Shown here piece by piece: positions 25,801 to 32,759 of a DNA stretch of 33,898 nt. Position 1 is the stretch's first letter, and every line of letters begins with the position of its first letter. Origin of the DNA: an uncultured Eubacteriales bacterium (GTDB lineage Bacteria > Bacillota > Clostridia > Christensenellales > Borkfalkiaceae); assembly GCA_900548285.1 (NCBI GenBank), contig URKE01000018.1:1-33898 (forward strand), in the 5' to 3' direction. The notes below the pieces were generated by a model that did no database searches, was not told the DNA's origin, and saw nothing but the letters and a program-made list of their open reading frames with translations. Both the position numbers and the translations under genes were made by a program.

Positions 25801-27462
25801 TTACTCCAGAACGAACATGTAATCGTAAACGGGCTGATCGCCTTCGATAACGATCACTTCCGTTTCCGGGTAAGATTTTTCAAGTTCTTTTTTTAATTTT
25901 TCGGCTTCTTCGTCCGTCACGGATTCGCCGATAAACGTAAGCAAAAGCCCGTAATCCGCGACGTTTATCTTGCCGAGAAGTTTTTTAGCCGCTTCGTTTT
26001 TATCGGCGTCGTCCGAAATAATTTCGTCGCCGACGAAACCTATATAATCTCCGTTTACTACGGAAACTCCGTTTTTGACGGCGTTTCTGTTAGCCTTTGA
26101 AACGCACGCCGTTACGACTTCTTCGACAGATTCGTAAACGCCGTTCACTATATCCTCGGTTTCACCCTCGGTTTCCATCATCGAAACAGCCGCGTAGCCC
26201 TCGCCTATCGTTTTCGTCTTCAAAACGACGACATTTGCTTTATCGTAAAGTTCGGCGGCTTGTTCCGCCGTGAGAATAACGTTGCCGTTGTTCGGGAAAA
26301 CGAATATGCGTTCCGCGTTGACCTTATCGAACGCCGCTATCATATCGCCTGCGGACGGATTCATGCTCTGCCCGCCGTCCACGACCTCGTCCACGCCGAG
26401 CGAAAGGAAAGTTTCTTTCAGCCCCTTGCCCGCCGCCACGGCGACTATGCCCGTTTTCTTCTTCTTGTTGTGATTTGCCAATCTGGACTGAGCGTTGTCC
26501 CCTTTGTTTACGGCTTCGCTGTGCTGAAGCGTCATATTTTCGATTTTTAAAGTAAGAAATTCGCCGTACTGCTGACAATAACGAAGTATTCCGCCCGGGT
26601 CCTTAGTGTGAACGTGAACCTTGACTATGCTCCCGTCCTTGAAACACACGACCGAATCGCCAACCGAATTCAGATACGCGGAAAGTTCTTCCTCGTCGAA
26701 TTGTTCCACGTCCGTTTTGGCGCGTTGCAGACGAAGCAGAAACTCCGTGCAATAACCGAATTCGAGAACGGAATTTTCGTCGAACAGCGAAAAATCTATC
26801 GCAGAAGCCGTTTTAACGACTTCGGTTCTCTTTTCCTCGGCGTAATTCTCGCCTTTTTCGAGAGCGTCTTTCATTCCCTCGAATATGTAATAAAGCCCCG
26901 CGCCGCCGCTGTCCACAACGCCCGCTTCGGCAAGGACCGGTAAAAGTTCGGGCGTCCTGTCAAGCGAACGGCCCATTTCGTCCAGAAGAGTTCTGAAGTA
27001 TTCTTCCAGACTGCCGCCGGACGCGTTATCGTCCGCGTAATTCACGGCGTCTTTGAACACGGTGAGAATCGTTCCCTCCACAGGGTTGGAAACCGCGCCG
27101 TAAGCCTTAGCCACGCCCGTTTTCATTCCCCGCTTAACGTCGTCGATACTCGCGCTCTCAAGCCCGCTGAATTCGGAAGTTATCCCCGCGAAAATTCTCG
27201 AAAGGATTACTCCCGAGTTTCCTCTCGCCCCGAGAAGCATTCCTTCCGCCGCCGCTTTGGAAACCGCGCCAAGATTGTTCCCCGCTTTTTTCGCCGCGTC
27301 CGCTCCCGAACCGAACGTCATAAGCATATTGTCGCCGGTATCGCCGTCGGGAATCGGAAACACGTTAAGATCGTTTATATCCTGCCTGTATGCGGCGAGC
27401 TTGAACGCCCCGCCCGAAAGCATACACGCGAATTCTTTTCCGCCGATAGTTTGAATCTGCAT
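25801..27462 (-). CDS. fakA: Fatty acid kinase catalytic subunit FakA (DAK2/DhaL and DegV-like C-terminus)
   Basis: 553 residues, close to the roughly 550 of Staphylococcus FakA. The N-terminal DhaL/DAK2 kinase domain (about 1-200) shows NVFPIPDGDTGDNM, the Asp cluster that holds two metals and ATP, then LGARGNSGVILSR and VDSGGAGLYYI. The middle region has HVHTKDPGGIL. The C-terminal domain (about 330-553) resembles the FakA C-terminal fold. It phosphorylates fatty acids bound to a DegV/FakB partner, which is the next gene. SD GGAGAG lies four bases before the ATG, immediately after a ten-pair hairpin. A near-consensus promoter lies about 100 bases upstream. Confidence 0.93.
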   Translation of the reverse strand: MQIQTIGGKEFACMLSGGAFKLAAYRQDINDLNVFPIPDGDTGDNMLMTFGSGADAAKKAGNNLGAVSKAAAEGMLLGARGNSGVILSRIFAGITSEFSGLESASIDDVKRGMKTGVAKAYGAVSNPVEGTILTVFKDAVNYADDNASGGSLEEYFRTLLDEMGRSLDRTPELLPVLAEAGVVDSGGAGLYYIFEGMKDALEKGENYAEEKRTEVVKTASAIDFSLFDENSVLEFGYCTEFLLRLQRAKTDVEQFDEEELSAYLNSVGDSVVCFKDGSIVKVHVHTKDPGGILRYCQQYGEFLTLKIENMTLQHSEAVNKGDNAQSRLANHNKKKKTGIVAVAAGKGLKETFLSLGVDEVVDGGQSMNPSAGDMIAAFDKVNAERIFVFPNNGNVILTAEQAAELYDKANVVVLKTKTIGEGYAAVSMMETEGETEDIVNGVYESVEEVVTACVSKANRNAVKNGVSVVNGDYIGFVGDEIISDDADKNEAAKKLLGKINVADYGLLLTFIGESVTDEEAEKLKKELEKSYPETEVIVIEGDQPVYDYMFVLE

Positions 27463-27466
27463 TTAT

Positions 27467-27495
27467 CTCTCCGGATCGGCTGAAACAACCGACCC
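27467..27495 (-). promoter_or_regulatory. Hairpin flush against the fakA SD
   Basis: Minus strand GGGTCGGTTG (27495-27486) pairs with CAGCCGATCC (27482-27473): ten pairs, two G-U, loop TTT. The next six bases (27472-27467) are the SD GGAGAG. No T-run follows, so this is not a terminator. A translational switch is possible but unproven. Confidence 0.55.
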
Positions 27496-27564
27496 TTTTT
27501 CGGTTTTTTTATGCCGCGCGGAATCGATCGCACGTCGACAGCCGACACTCGCGCACACTATACT

Positions 27565-27593
27565 ATTATATAATAAAAAAAAATCTAAGTCAA
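27565..27593 (-). promoter_or_regulatory. Near-consensus sigma-A promoter for fakA operon
   Basis: Minus strand TTGACT (27593-27588), 17-base spacer rich in T, then TATAAT (27570-27565). Transcription is expected near 27558, leaving a leader of about 97 bases that holds the hairpin. No FapR box was recognised. Confidence 0.88.
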
Positions 27594-27642
27594 CGATATT
27601 TCGTCATATATTCATACTTAATCGGCTCATCGGGAAAAAAAT

Positions 27643-27675
27643 AACGAAAAAGACGATCCGAATGGACCGCCTTTT
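27643..27675 (-). terminator. Strong terminator after aspartokinase
   Basis: Minus strand AAAAGGCGGTCC, loop ATTC, GGATCGTCTTTT, then more T: 12 pairs with two G-U. The wobble pairs work only on the minus transcript, and this fixes the orientation. Confidence 0.9.
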
Positions 27676-27752
27676 CCGTTTGTATTTTAAGGGGGATTAG
27701 GGTAAGCGATTTAAGAAACCCGAACGGGACTTTTCTTCCCGCCTCGGCTTAC
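27643..27752 (-). ncRNA. Candidate C-rich small RNA (or aspartokinase 3' UTR)
   Basis: About 105-110 bases between the aspartokinase stop and the fakA promoter. An extended -10 (TGGTATATT, 27767-27759) predicts a start near 27752, exactly at the first base of an outer stem GTAAGC/GCTTAC (27752-27747 with 27707-27702). Inside is CGGGA/TCCCG extended by G-U and CCG/CGG pairs. Then comes an apparently unpaired stretch, CCCTAATCCCCCTTAAAATA, followed by the terminator. Unpaired C-rich segments are used by several Firmicutes sRNAs (RsaE/RoxS, CsfG type) to bind SD sequences. No -35 is seen, so it could be only a 3' UTR. Confidence 0.45.
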
Positions 27753-27758
27753 GCTTAT

Positions 27759-27767
27759 AATATACCA
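27759..27767 (-). promoter_or_regulatory. Extended -10 element for the candidate small RNA
   Basis: TGGTATATT on the minus strand, 15 bases past the aspartokinase stop. There is no convincing -35; the match depends on the TG extension. Confidence 0.35.
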
Positions 27768-27781
27768 CTGCTTTGTGACGG

Positions 27782-28960
27782 CTATATGATAAAGCGGTAA
27801 AATATTTTTTTAATCTCCGGAAGAAATTCACCGTTTTTAACGAGCGTTATATATCCTTCTTCCGATTTAAAAACGGGACATTTCAACTTTATCCGCATTA
27901 TTTCGGTCAATTCCTCTGATTTGTCACAATCGGAAAAATAAAAAATTTCATCCTCGTCGTCGGCGACGTTTTCCGCCTGCGAAAGAAATTCCGCATACAA
28001 ACCGACTTCTTTTTTGCTTGCCAGCGTGTTTTTTATCGCTCCGAATTTATCCGATGCAAAAAAGAATTCGTCGCTTCGCTCGCTCTCCTCGGCATTTTCC
28101 GTTATCGCCGTACCCGCGGCGTATTTATTGAAGGTGTTTTTCACTCTCACCGGGATTCCCGAGCCTTTCAACGCTTTTAACGCGTCCGCGTGGAAAACGT
28201 TTACCGAAAAATCGCAAAGCCTCTCCATACGCGCGAACGATATCTTTTTCAGCGGACGCGGAGCGAAGGGAACGGAAAAGTCGTTCTCGTCGGATTTTTC
28301 CGTAATACGCGCCGCGAAAGACGGCGGAAAATTCAGAACCCCGTCCACGTCGGTAAAGTTCAGATACTCGTCTGCGTTTACCCCGAGAGCGAGAAGCGAA
28401 CCCGTGATATCTCCCCCTCCGCGCGGAAAAAGCCTGATTTTTCCGCGCGGATCGCCGCCGTAAAATCCGCCCGTAACGAATCCGCCGAGTTCGCGGTATT
28501 TCTCCCTGATAAGATATCGCGAAAATTCGTAATCGGGCTTGCCCGAGTCGTTAAAACGGATAATTTCGGCGCAATCGACGAACGGGCGAGCCGTGAGTTT
28601 CGCAAAAATTACGGAATAAAGATACTCTCCCCTCGATATCAAAAAATCGGGCGACGAGGACCTAGATTCCTCGTACCCGATCTTCATAAGTTCGTCCGTT
28701 ACGTTGAAATTGATTCTGAGTTCTTCCGCAAGCGCGGAGAGCCTCGAACATAGATTCGAAAAAATTTTCCGCTCGCCCTCGCCCCTGCAAAAAGAAGAAT
28801 GAGCGGCGATAAGTTCGTCCGTTACTTTCGTTTCGTTTGCAACGCGACCTCCCGCCGAAACCGCTATCGGGCCGATTTCGTCCGCGCCGGTCAATTCCGC
28901 CGCGCGGCGCATAGCCGAAGCGTCCGCCATGGAAGTTCCACCGAACTTAGCGACTTTCAA
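27782..28960 (-). CDS. Aspartate kinase, TTG start
   Basis: 392 residues. It makes aspartyl-phosphate, the first step to lysine, threonine, methionine and diaminopimelate. The amino-acid kinase domain shows KFGGTSMA at residues 4-11, a substrate Ser/Arg/Gly region SRGEYLYSVIFAKLTA, and FPRGGGDITGSLLALG for nucleotide and substrate binding. The C-terminal 110 residues appear to hold a shortened regulatory ACT region, with low visible similarity to standard double ACT domains. The start codon is TTG at 28960, overlapping the preceding small gene by four bases (TTGA), with GGTGA seven bases before. No lysine riboswitch lies upstream, so any feedback control would act on the protein. Confidence 0.88.
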   Translation of the reverse strand: MKVAKFGGTSMADASAMRRAAELTGADEIGPIAVSAGGRVANETKVTDELIAAHSSFCRGEGERKIFSNLCSRLSALAEELRINFNVTDELMKIGYEESRSSSPDFLISRGEYLYSVIFAKLTARPFVDCAEIIRFNDSGKPDYEFSRYLIREKYRELGGFVTGGFYGGDPRGKIRLFPRGGGDITGSLLALGVNADEYLNFTDVDGVLNFPPSFAARITEKSDENDFSVPFAPRPLKKISFARMERLCDFSVNVFHADALKALKGSGIPVRVKNTFNKYAAGTAITENAEESERSDEFFFASDKFGAIKNTLASKKEVGLYAEFLSQAENVADDEDEIFYFSDCDKSEELTEIMRIKLKCPVFKSEEGYITLVKNGEFLPEIKKIFYRFII

Positions 28961-29067
28961 TAATGCATCACCACGAAAACAAACACCGCAAGAACCGCGG
29001 CAAGCGCGGCAGATACGATTATTCTCAAAACCGTTTTCGAGGTTTTATCTTTACGTTCTCCGTTCAT
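28957..29067 (-). CDS. 36-residue single-pass membrane peptide
   Basis: Sequence MNGERKDKTSKTVLRII followed by a 20-residue hydrophobic helix and ending MHY. AAGGAG lies seven bases before the ATG at 29067, a near-perfect SD, which is why I accept it although it is so short. An in-frame extension upstream to 29241 overlaps cdaA and is rejected. It lies 73 bases after cdaA and overlaps the aspartokinase TTG by four bases. The charged N-terminus suggests an N-in, C-out orientation. Function unknown; its place next to the membrane enzyme CdaA makes a regulatory partner possible. Confidence 0.7.
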   Translation of the reverse strand: MNGERKDKTSKTVLRIIVSAALAAVLAVFVFVVMHY

Positions 29068-29140
29068 AAGAGTTCTCCTTGTTTCCTGTATTTTAACGTT
29101 TTCGCGCAGCCGGGACAATTTCTTTGCACCGCTAACCCGA

Positions 29141-29962
29141 TTAATCTTTTTGTTCCAGAAGTTCCTGCCAGTAATACTCTTTGAGAGCCTGACGAAGCAT
29201 TTCGGAATCGACGTAGCGTTTGATTTTTCCGCCCTGAGCAATAGAAATTATGCCCGTTTCTTCCGATACGATAAGAGAGGTTACGCTGATTGTTTCCGTT
29301 ATGCCGATACCCGCTCTGTGACGAGTGCCGAGTTCCTTGGGCAGATTGACTTCCTGCGAAAGGGGAAGGAAACAACCCGCGGCGTGAACCTTGGAGCCGT
29401 TGATTACCATAGCGCCGTCGTGAAGGGGCGTTTTGGGGAAGAATATGCTCTCGATAAGCGCGGACGAAATTTCGGAATCGATGATAACGCCGCTGTCGAC
29501 AATCGTTTTGGGCATGTTTCCGTTGGCGAGAATTATTATCGCGCCGACGTCGTTTTTGGACATATTCTGAACGGCTTTGACGATTTCGTCGATACAATGA
29601 TTGACGTTCTGCGCCGCCGCGCTGTTTTTGATTACGTGCTTGGTTTCGGCAACTTTTTTAGCGCCGAGATCCCAGATATCCCTTTTGATTTCCGTCGCGA
29701 AAAGAATGAAAATCGTCAGAACCATAGGCGCAAGTACGTAAAAGTACGTCAGCGGCTGTTTGTTCTCTTCTCCGACGAGCATGAAAATCACGCCCGTTAT
29801 CGCCACGTAAGCGATCATCACGGCTATCATCCATCTCGCGTTATTTCTCTGTAAAAGATTGATCAGATAGAAAAACAAAACGAAAAAGAAAATAATCGTA
29901 AGCGCGGTTGTCGCCGCGTCGGCGGAAAACGCGCTTGCTACTTTGTTAAAAAAATCTTTCAT
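29141..29962 (-). CDS. cdaA: Diadenylate cyclase CdaA (c-di-AMP synthase)
   Basis: 273 residues. Three N-terminal transmembrane helices (about 20-36, 44-63, 73-90) precede a short coiled coil and the DAC domain (about 120-240). The catalytic motifs are intact: DGA at 182-184 (LHDGAMVI) and RHR at 214-216 (GTRHRAGIGITE). It makes cyclic di-AMP from two ATP, controlling potassium and osmolyte balance in Firmicutes. The start has AGGAG five bases upstream. The usual neighbours cdaR (YbbR) and glmM are not downstream; instead a tiny membrane peptide and aspartokinase follow. A GGCA-loop hairpin lies in the leader. Confidence 0.95.
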   Translation of the reverse strand: MKDFFNKVASAFSADAATTALTIIFFFVLFFYLINLLQRNNARWMIAVMIAYVAITGVIFMLVGEENKQPLTYFYVLAPMVLTIFILFATEIKRDIWDLGAKKVAETKHVIKNSAAAQNVNHCIDEIVKAVQNMSKNDVGAIIILANGNMPKTIVDSGVIIDSEISSALIESIFFPKTPLHDGAMVINGSKVHAAGCFLPLSQEVNLPKELGTRHRAGIGITETISVTSLIVSEETGIISIAQGGKIKRYVDSEMLRQALKEYYWQELLEQKD

Positions 29963-29975
29963 ATCTACTCCTGAA

Positions 29976-30004
29976 GTATATTATCGCGCTGCCGCGCGAT
30001 ATAC
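29976..30004 (-). other. Leader hairpin of cdaA
   Basis: Minus strand TATCGCGC, loop GGCA, GCGCGATA, with an outer GTA/TAC pairing across a bulge. It ends two or three bases before the SD. No T-run follows. Confidence 0.5.
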
Positions 30005-30030
30005 CTTTTTATCCTTGTCGTTGACGTAAA

Positions 30031-30060
30031 TTTATAATTTTCGGGTTTTTACTCGTTGAA
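30031..30060 (-). promoter_or_regulatory. Weak candidate promoter for cdaA
   Basis: TTCAAC, 18-base spacer, TATAAA on the minus strand. The -35 matches the consensus at three of six positions, so the call is tentative. Confidence 0.3.
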
Positions 30061-30063
30061 ATC

Positions 30064-30099
30064 GCTGAAATTCTCTTTTAACCGAAGCAACATTTCAGC
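30064..30099. other. Inverted repeat at the holA stop codon
   Basis: Eight-base arms GCTGAAAT and ATTTCAGC separated by 20 bases. One arm covers the holA TGA. No T-run on either side. Confidence 0.45.
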
Positions 30100-31057
30100 C
30101 GACGAGAACGTTCAGTATGCCGTTCCATACGGCGGAATTCGCTTCGATTCTGCCCTGCTTGAAAAGCGAATCTTCTTCGGAAAGTTTGTCCATAACGCTT
30201 TTCAGGCGTTTAGCCGAAAACCTTCTCGCCTGCTCGCGGGCTTTTTTCACGGCGTATTCCTTTACACCGAGATAAGACGCGAGCGCGCCGTCGCTTTCCG
30301 CGGAGAGCGAAACGAAAAGCAGTTTGCGGAAATGATAATAAAGCGAAACGAAAAGTTTCTGCCCGTCGCCAGCCGACTCCGCCATCTCCGTGAAGGTTTC
30401 GTAGGCTTTGTCGTATCTCTTCGAGGCGATGAAATCGACCACTTCGTAAAGTTTGTAATCGGTTTCCTTAACGCAAAGAGCGTCCACGTCGGTATCGGTT
30501 ATCTCGCCGCCCGCGCAATAGGAAACGAGTTTTTCGGTTTCGCCGTTTATTCTCGTCATATCCCCGTCGCAATATTCGATTAATTTTTCGGTTGCGAGCG
30601 AAGTTATCTTACAGTTATCCGTTTTCACGCGGTTGTTTATCCATGCCGTGAGAAGAAGTTTGTCGCCTTTGGAACAATCGACCGTCGTCACGTTTTTTTG
30701 TTTGGCAAGGTTATCGGCCGGGGCGGAATCGCACACGATAAGCACCGTGGTTTCGCAAGGATTGGCGAAATAATCGGAAAGCGCCTTTACGTCCGCCGCA
30801 AGTGGGTAATATTCTTTCACGATAACCACCCGCTTTTCGCTCATAAAAGGATAACTTACGAGCGCGGAAATCAGTTTGTCGGGATTACCCTTTACGTCCT
30901 GTCCGTCAAAATTAGTCAGATTGAGTTCGGGTTGAGAAAGGCATTTATCGCATATGAGTTTTACGGAATGAGCCACGAAAAAAGCGTCGTCGCCCGTGAC
31001 GAGATAAATCCTTTCAACGCCGTCTATAAGACTTCTTTTAAGTTCCTTGAATTTCAT
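30095..31057 (-). CDS. holA: DNA polymerase III delta subunit (clamp loader)
   Basis: 320 residues from ATG at 31057. It begins MKFKELKRSLIDGVERIYLVTGDDAFF, the usual HolA start, and continues with an AAA+-like fold (no functional P-loop, as normal) and a helical C-terminal collar (about 210-320). The product opens the beta sliding clamp within the clamp loader. The in-frame start at 31093 is a TTG that forms part of a -35 hexamer, so I use 31057. No SD is visible before this ATG; a TTGATT-17-TAAAAT promoter places the transcript start on or one base from it. The comEC-holA order is conserved in Bacillus; rpsT, the usual next gene, is absent here. Confidence 0.92.
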   Translation of the reverse strand: MKFKELKRSLIDGVERIYLVTGDDAFFVAHSVKLICDKCLSQPELNLTNFDGQDVKGNPDKLISALVSYPFMSEKRVVIVKEYYPLAADVKALSDYFANPCETTVLIVCDSAPADNLAKQKNVTTVDCSKGDKLLLTAWINNRVKTDNCKITSLATEKLIEYCDGDMTRINGETEKLVSYCAGGEITDTDVDALCVKETDYKLYEVVDFIASKRYDKAYETFTEMAESAGDGQKLFVSLYYHFRKLLFVSLSAESDGALASYLGVKEYAVKKAREQARRFSAKRLKSVMDKLSEEDSLFKQGRIEANSAVWNGILNVLVG

Positions 31058-31064
31058 AATCAGT

Positions 31065-31093
31065 ATTTTAACATTATCGACGAGAAAAATCAA
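31065..31093 (-). promoter_or_regulatory. Promoter predicting a leaderless holA mRNA
   Basis: Minus strand TTGATT (31093-31088), 17-base spacer, TAAAAT (31070-31065). Seven bases separate the -10 from the holA ATG, so the +1 falls at or beside its A. Confidence 0.6.
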
Positions 31094-31129
31094 GAGTTTA
31101 AAAGACGTTTCGTTAAATCATATATCGTC

Positions 31130-31230
31130 GCGAGATAAAATTACCGCGTTGCAAAACAATCGTGCGAGATAAAATCGCCGCGTTGCAAAACAATCGCCGC
31201 AAGATAAAATCGCCGCGTTACAAAACAAAT
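31130..31230. repeat. Three tandem 34-35 bp repeats at the comEC 3' end
   Basis: Units start at 31130, 31164 and 31199. Each is close to GCGAGATAAAATCGCCGCG followed by TTGCAAAACAATCG (plus strand). The third unit contains the comEC stop (TAA on the minus strand); in the other two that codon reads CAA. The array therefore looks like a duplication of the end of comEC. Confidence 0.85.
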
Positions 31231-32759
31231 GACAGGCAGGAAAGCAGAACGAGCGACAAAACCACGTAACCACAGGATGCAAACCTGAGCCGTTTGCCGG
31301 TGTTTACCGTTTCGGCAACGGAAAGCAAAGCGGCAAAATATACGACAGCGAAAATCGTCGGGAAACCCGATATCGATAGCGGGAAATTCGCGAAAACTTT
31401 GCAAAGCGCCGTTGAGAGATGCAGGAGATTGCCCGGCACAAAGAAGGCTATAAGTCGATTAATCGGTAAAATTGCCGAAATCGCCAAGCCGAGCCAAAGC
31501 GTATAAAACGAAACGCTCACAAGCGGAACAACGATAAGATTCGAGATAAAAGACGCGAGCGGGAACGCGCCGAAATAAATCACGCAAAGCGGCACGGAAA
31601 CCGACGACGCGGAAATCATCACCGAAAGCGAATCACGGAGGAACGTCGGCATAAAAGAAAGTTTGTCGCTTATCTGCCGCGAGAAAACGATAATTGCAAA
31701 ACTGACCGCAAACGATAAGACAAAACCCGCGCGGAACAAATCGAAAGGATTGAGAACGAGTACGACAACGAAAGCGAACGCAATCGCGTTAACTCTGTCT
31801 TTCTTCTCGCCGACGCTGCCGACAAGCGCGGCGACGGAACACATCACAGCCGCTCTCACGGACGACGCCGTCATTCCGCAAAGATAAGCATAAACGAATA
31901 ATAAACAACTTATAGCGAGACTTTTGTAAATCTTTCTTATGCGAATCGGTTTGAAAATCATCGTGAAAGCCGCGAACACAAGCCCGACGTGCATACCCGA
32001 AACGGCGAATACGTGAGCAATTCCGCTGAGCCGATAAAAATCGATCGCTTCGCCCATTTCGTCGGTATCGCCGCGAAGGAGAGCGCGCGCCACGGCGTAT
32101 TCTTCCCTGTCGAAACCCTCGGATAATATCCTGTCGGTGAACCCGGCGAATCCGGCGTAAAACTTATCGCTTTTGCCGACGATGCGATAATAATTCACGC
32201 CCGCGGAAATCATCGCACGACCGTAAATAACGTTGGACGAAAGCCCGCTCCCTTTGAACGCGTCGGCCGGAGCGGCATTACAGACAACCTCGACTATATC
32301 GTACTTTTCGAGTTCCGGCGGAGCGTATCTGAAATAAAATTTGCCGCCGCTCTTGCCGTTATACTTACAGTTTTTGAGCGTTGCGAAATACTTTCCGTCG
32401 TTTTCGTAAACGGATTCGACTTCGCCCGAAACGAAATAACCGTCCGTTTCGAATCTTCCGCCGAGATACTTTTTAAAAGCGATATCCGCGGCGAGCAACC
32501 CGAGCGCGACGAAAGCAAGGCAGAACGCCGAAGTTATGAGATAAACTTTTCTTCTGCGTCCGATACAAAACGGTAACGCCACGCATATCGCCGCGAGAAC
32601 CGCAACGAAAGCAAATACCGCCGCGAGCGCGCCTTTTGCGGCGAATCTTCCGAAAAAGAAAATCCCGACGCCGAACGAAAGCGCGCAGAAAAGTATCGGT
32701 CTGAAATTAACGGGTTTTCTTAAAAATCGTAAGAATTCCCCTCTTCCGCTATCGTCCAT
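31218..32759 (-). CDS. comEC: ComEC/Rec2-type DNA-uptake membrane protein, no C-terminal MBL domain
   Basis: 513 residues. After two or three N-terminal helices (about 20-70) comes a beta-rich external domain (DUF4131-like, about 75-190). The competence domain with about seven to nine helices follows, containing AHVFAVSGMHVGLVFAAF, the family signature. The protein ends after the last helix and lacks the metallo-beta-lactamase domain found in full ComEC. The upstream gene is an MBL protein, but of a different, RNase Z-like type. The ATG overlaps that gene by 40 bases, with AGGAAG and AAGGGGA just before it. DNA uptake is inferred; no other com genes are in view. Confidence 0.88.
   Translation of the reverse strand: MDDSGRGEFLRFLRKPVNFRPILFCALSFGVGIFFFGRFAAKGALAAVFAFVAVLAAICVALPFCIGRRRKVYLITSAFCLAFVALGLLAADIAFKKYLGGRFETDGYFVSGEVESVYENDGKYFATLKNCKYNGKSGGKFYFRYAPPELEKYDIVEVVCNAAPADAFKGSGLSSNVIYGRAMISAGVNYYRIVGKSDKFYAGFAGFTDRILSEGFDREEYAVARALLRGDTDEMGEAIDFYRLSGIAHVFAVSGMHVGLVFAAFTMIFKPIRIRKIYKSLAISCLLFVYAYLCGMTASSVRAAVMCSVAALVGSVGEKKDRVNAIAFAFVVVLVLNPFDLFRAGFVLSFAVSFAIIVFSRQISDKLSFMPTFLRDSLSVMISASSVSVPLCVIYFGAFPLASFISNLIVVPLVSVSFYTLWLGLAISAILPINRLIAFFVPGNLLHLSTALCKVFANFPLSISGFPTIFAVVYFAALLSVAETVNTGKRLRFASCGYVVLSLVLLSCLSFVL

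Noticed and set aside
27463..27600. FapR operator controlling the lipid operon
   Set aside because: I looked for the TTAGTACCTA-type palindrome around the fakA promoter and found none.
28961..29140. Lysine riboswitch before aspartokinase
   Set aside because: The upstream DNA is occupied by the small peptide gene and the cdaA 3' end; no room or motif for the riboswitch.
31130..31230. CRISPR-like array of 34-35 bp repeats
   Set aside because: The units are contiguous with no unique spacers and overlap the comEC stop, so this is a tandem duplication.
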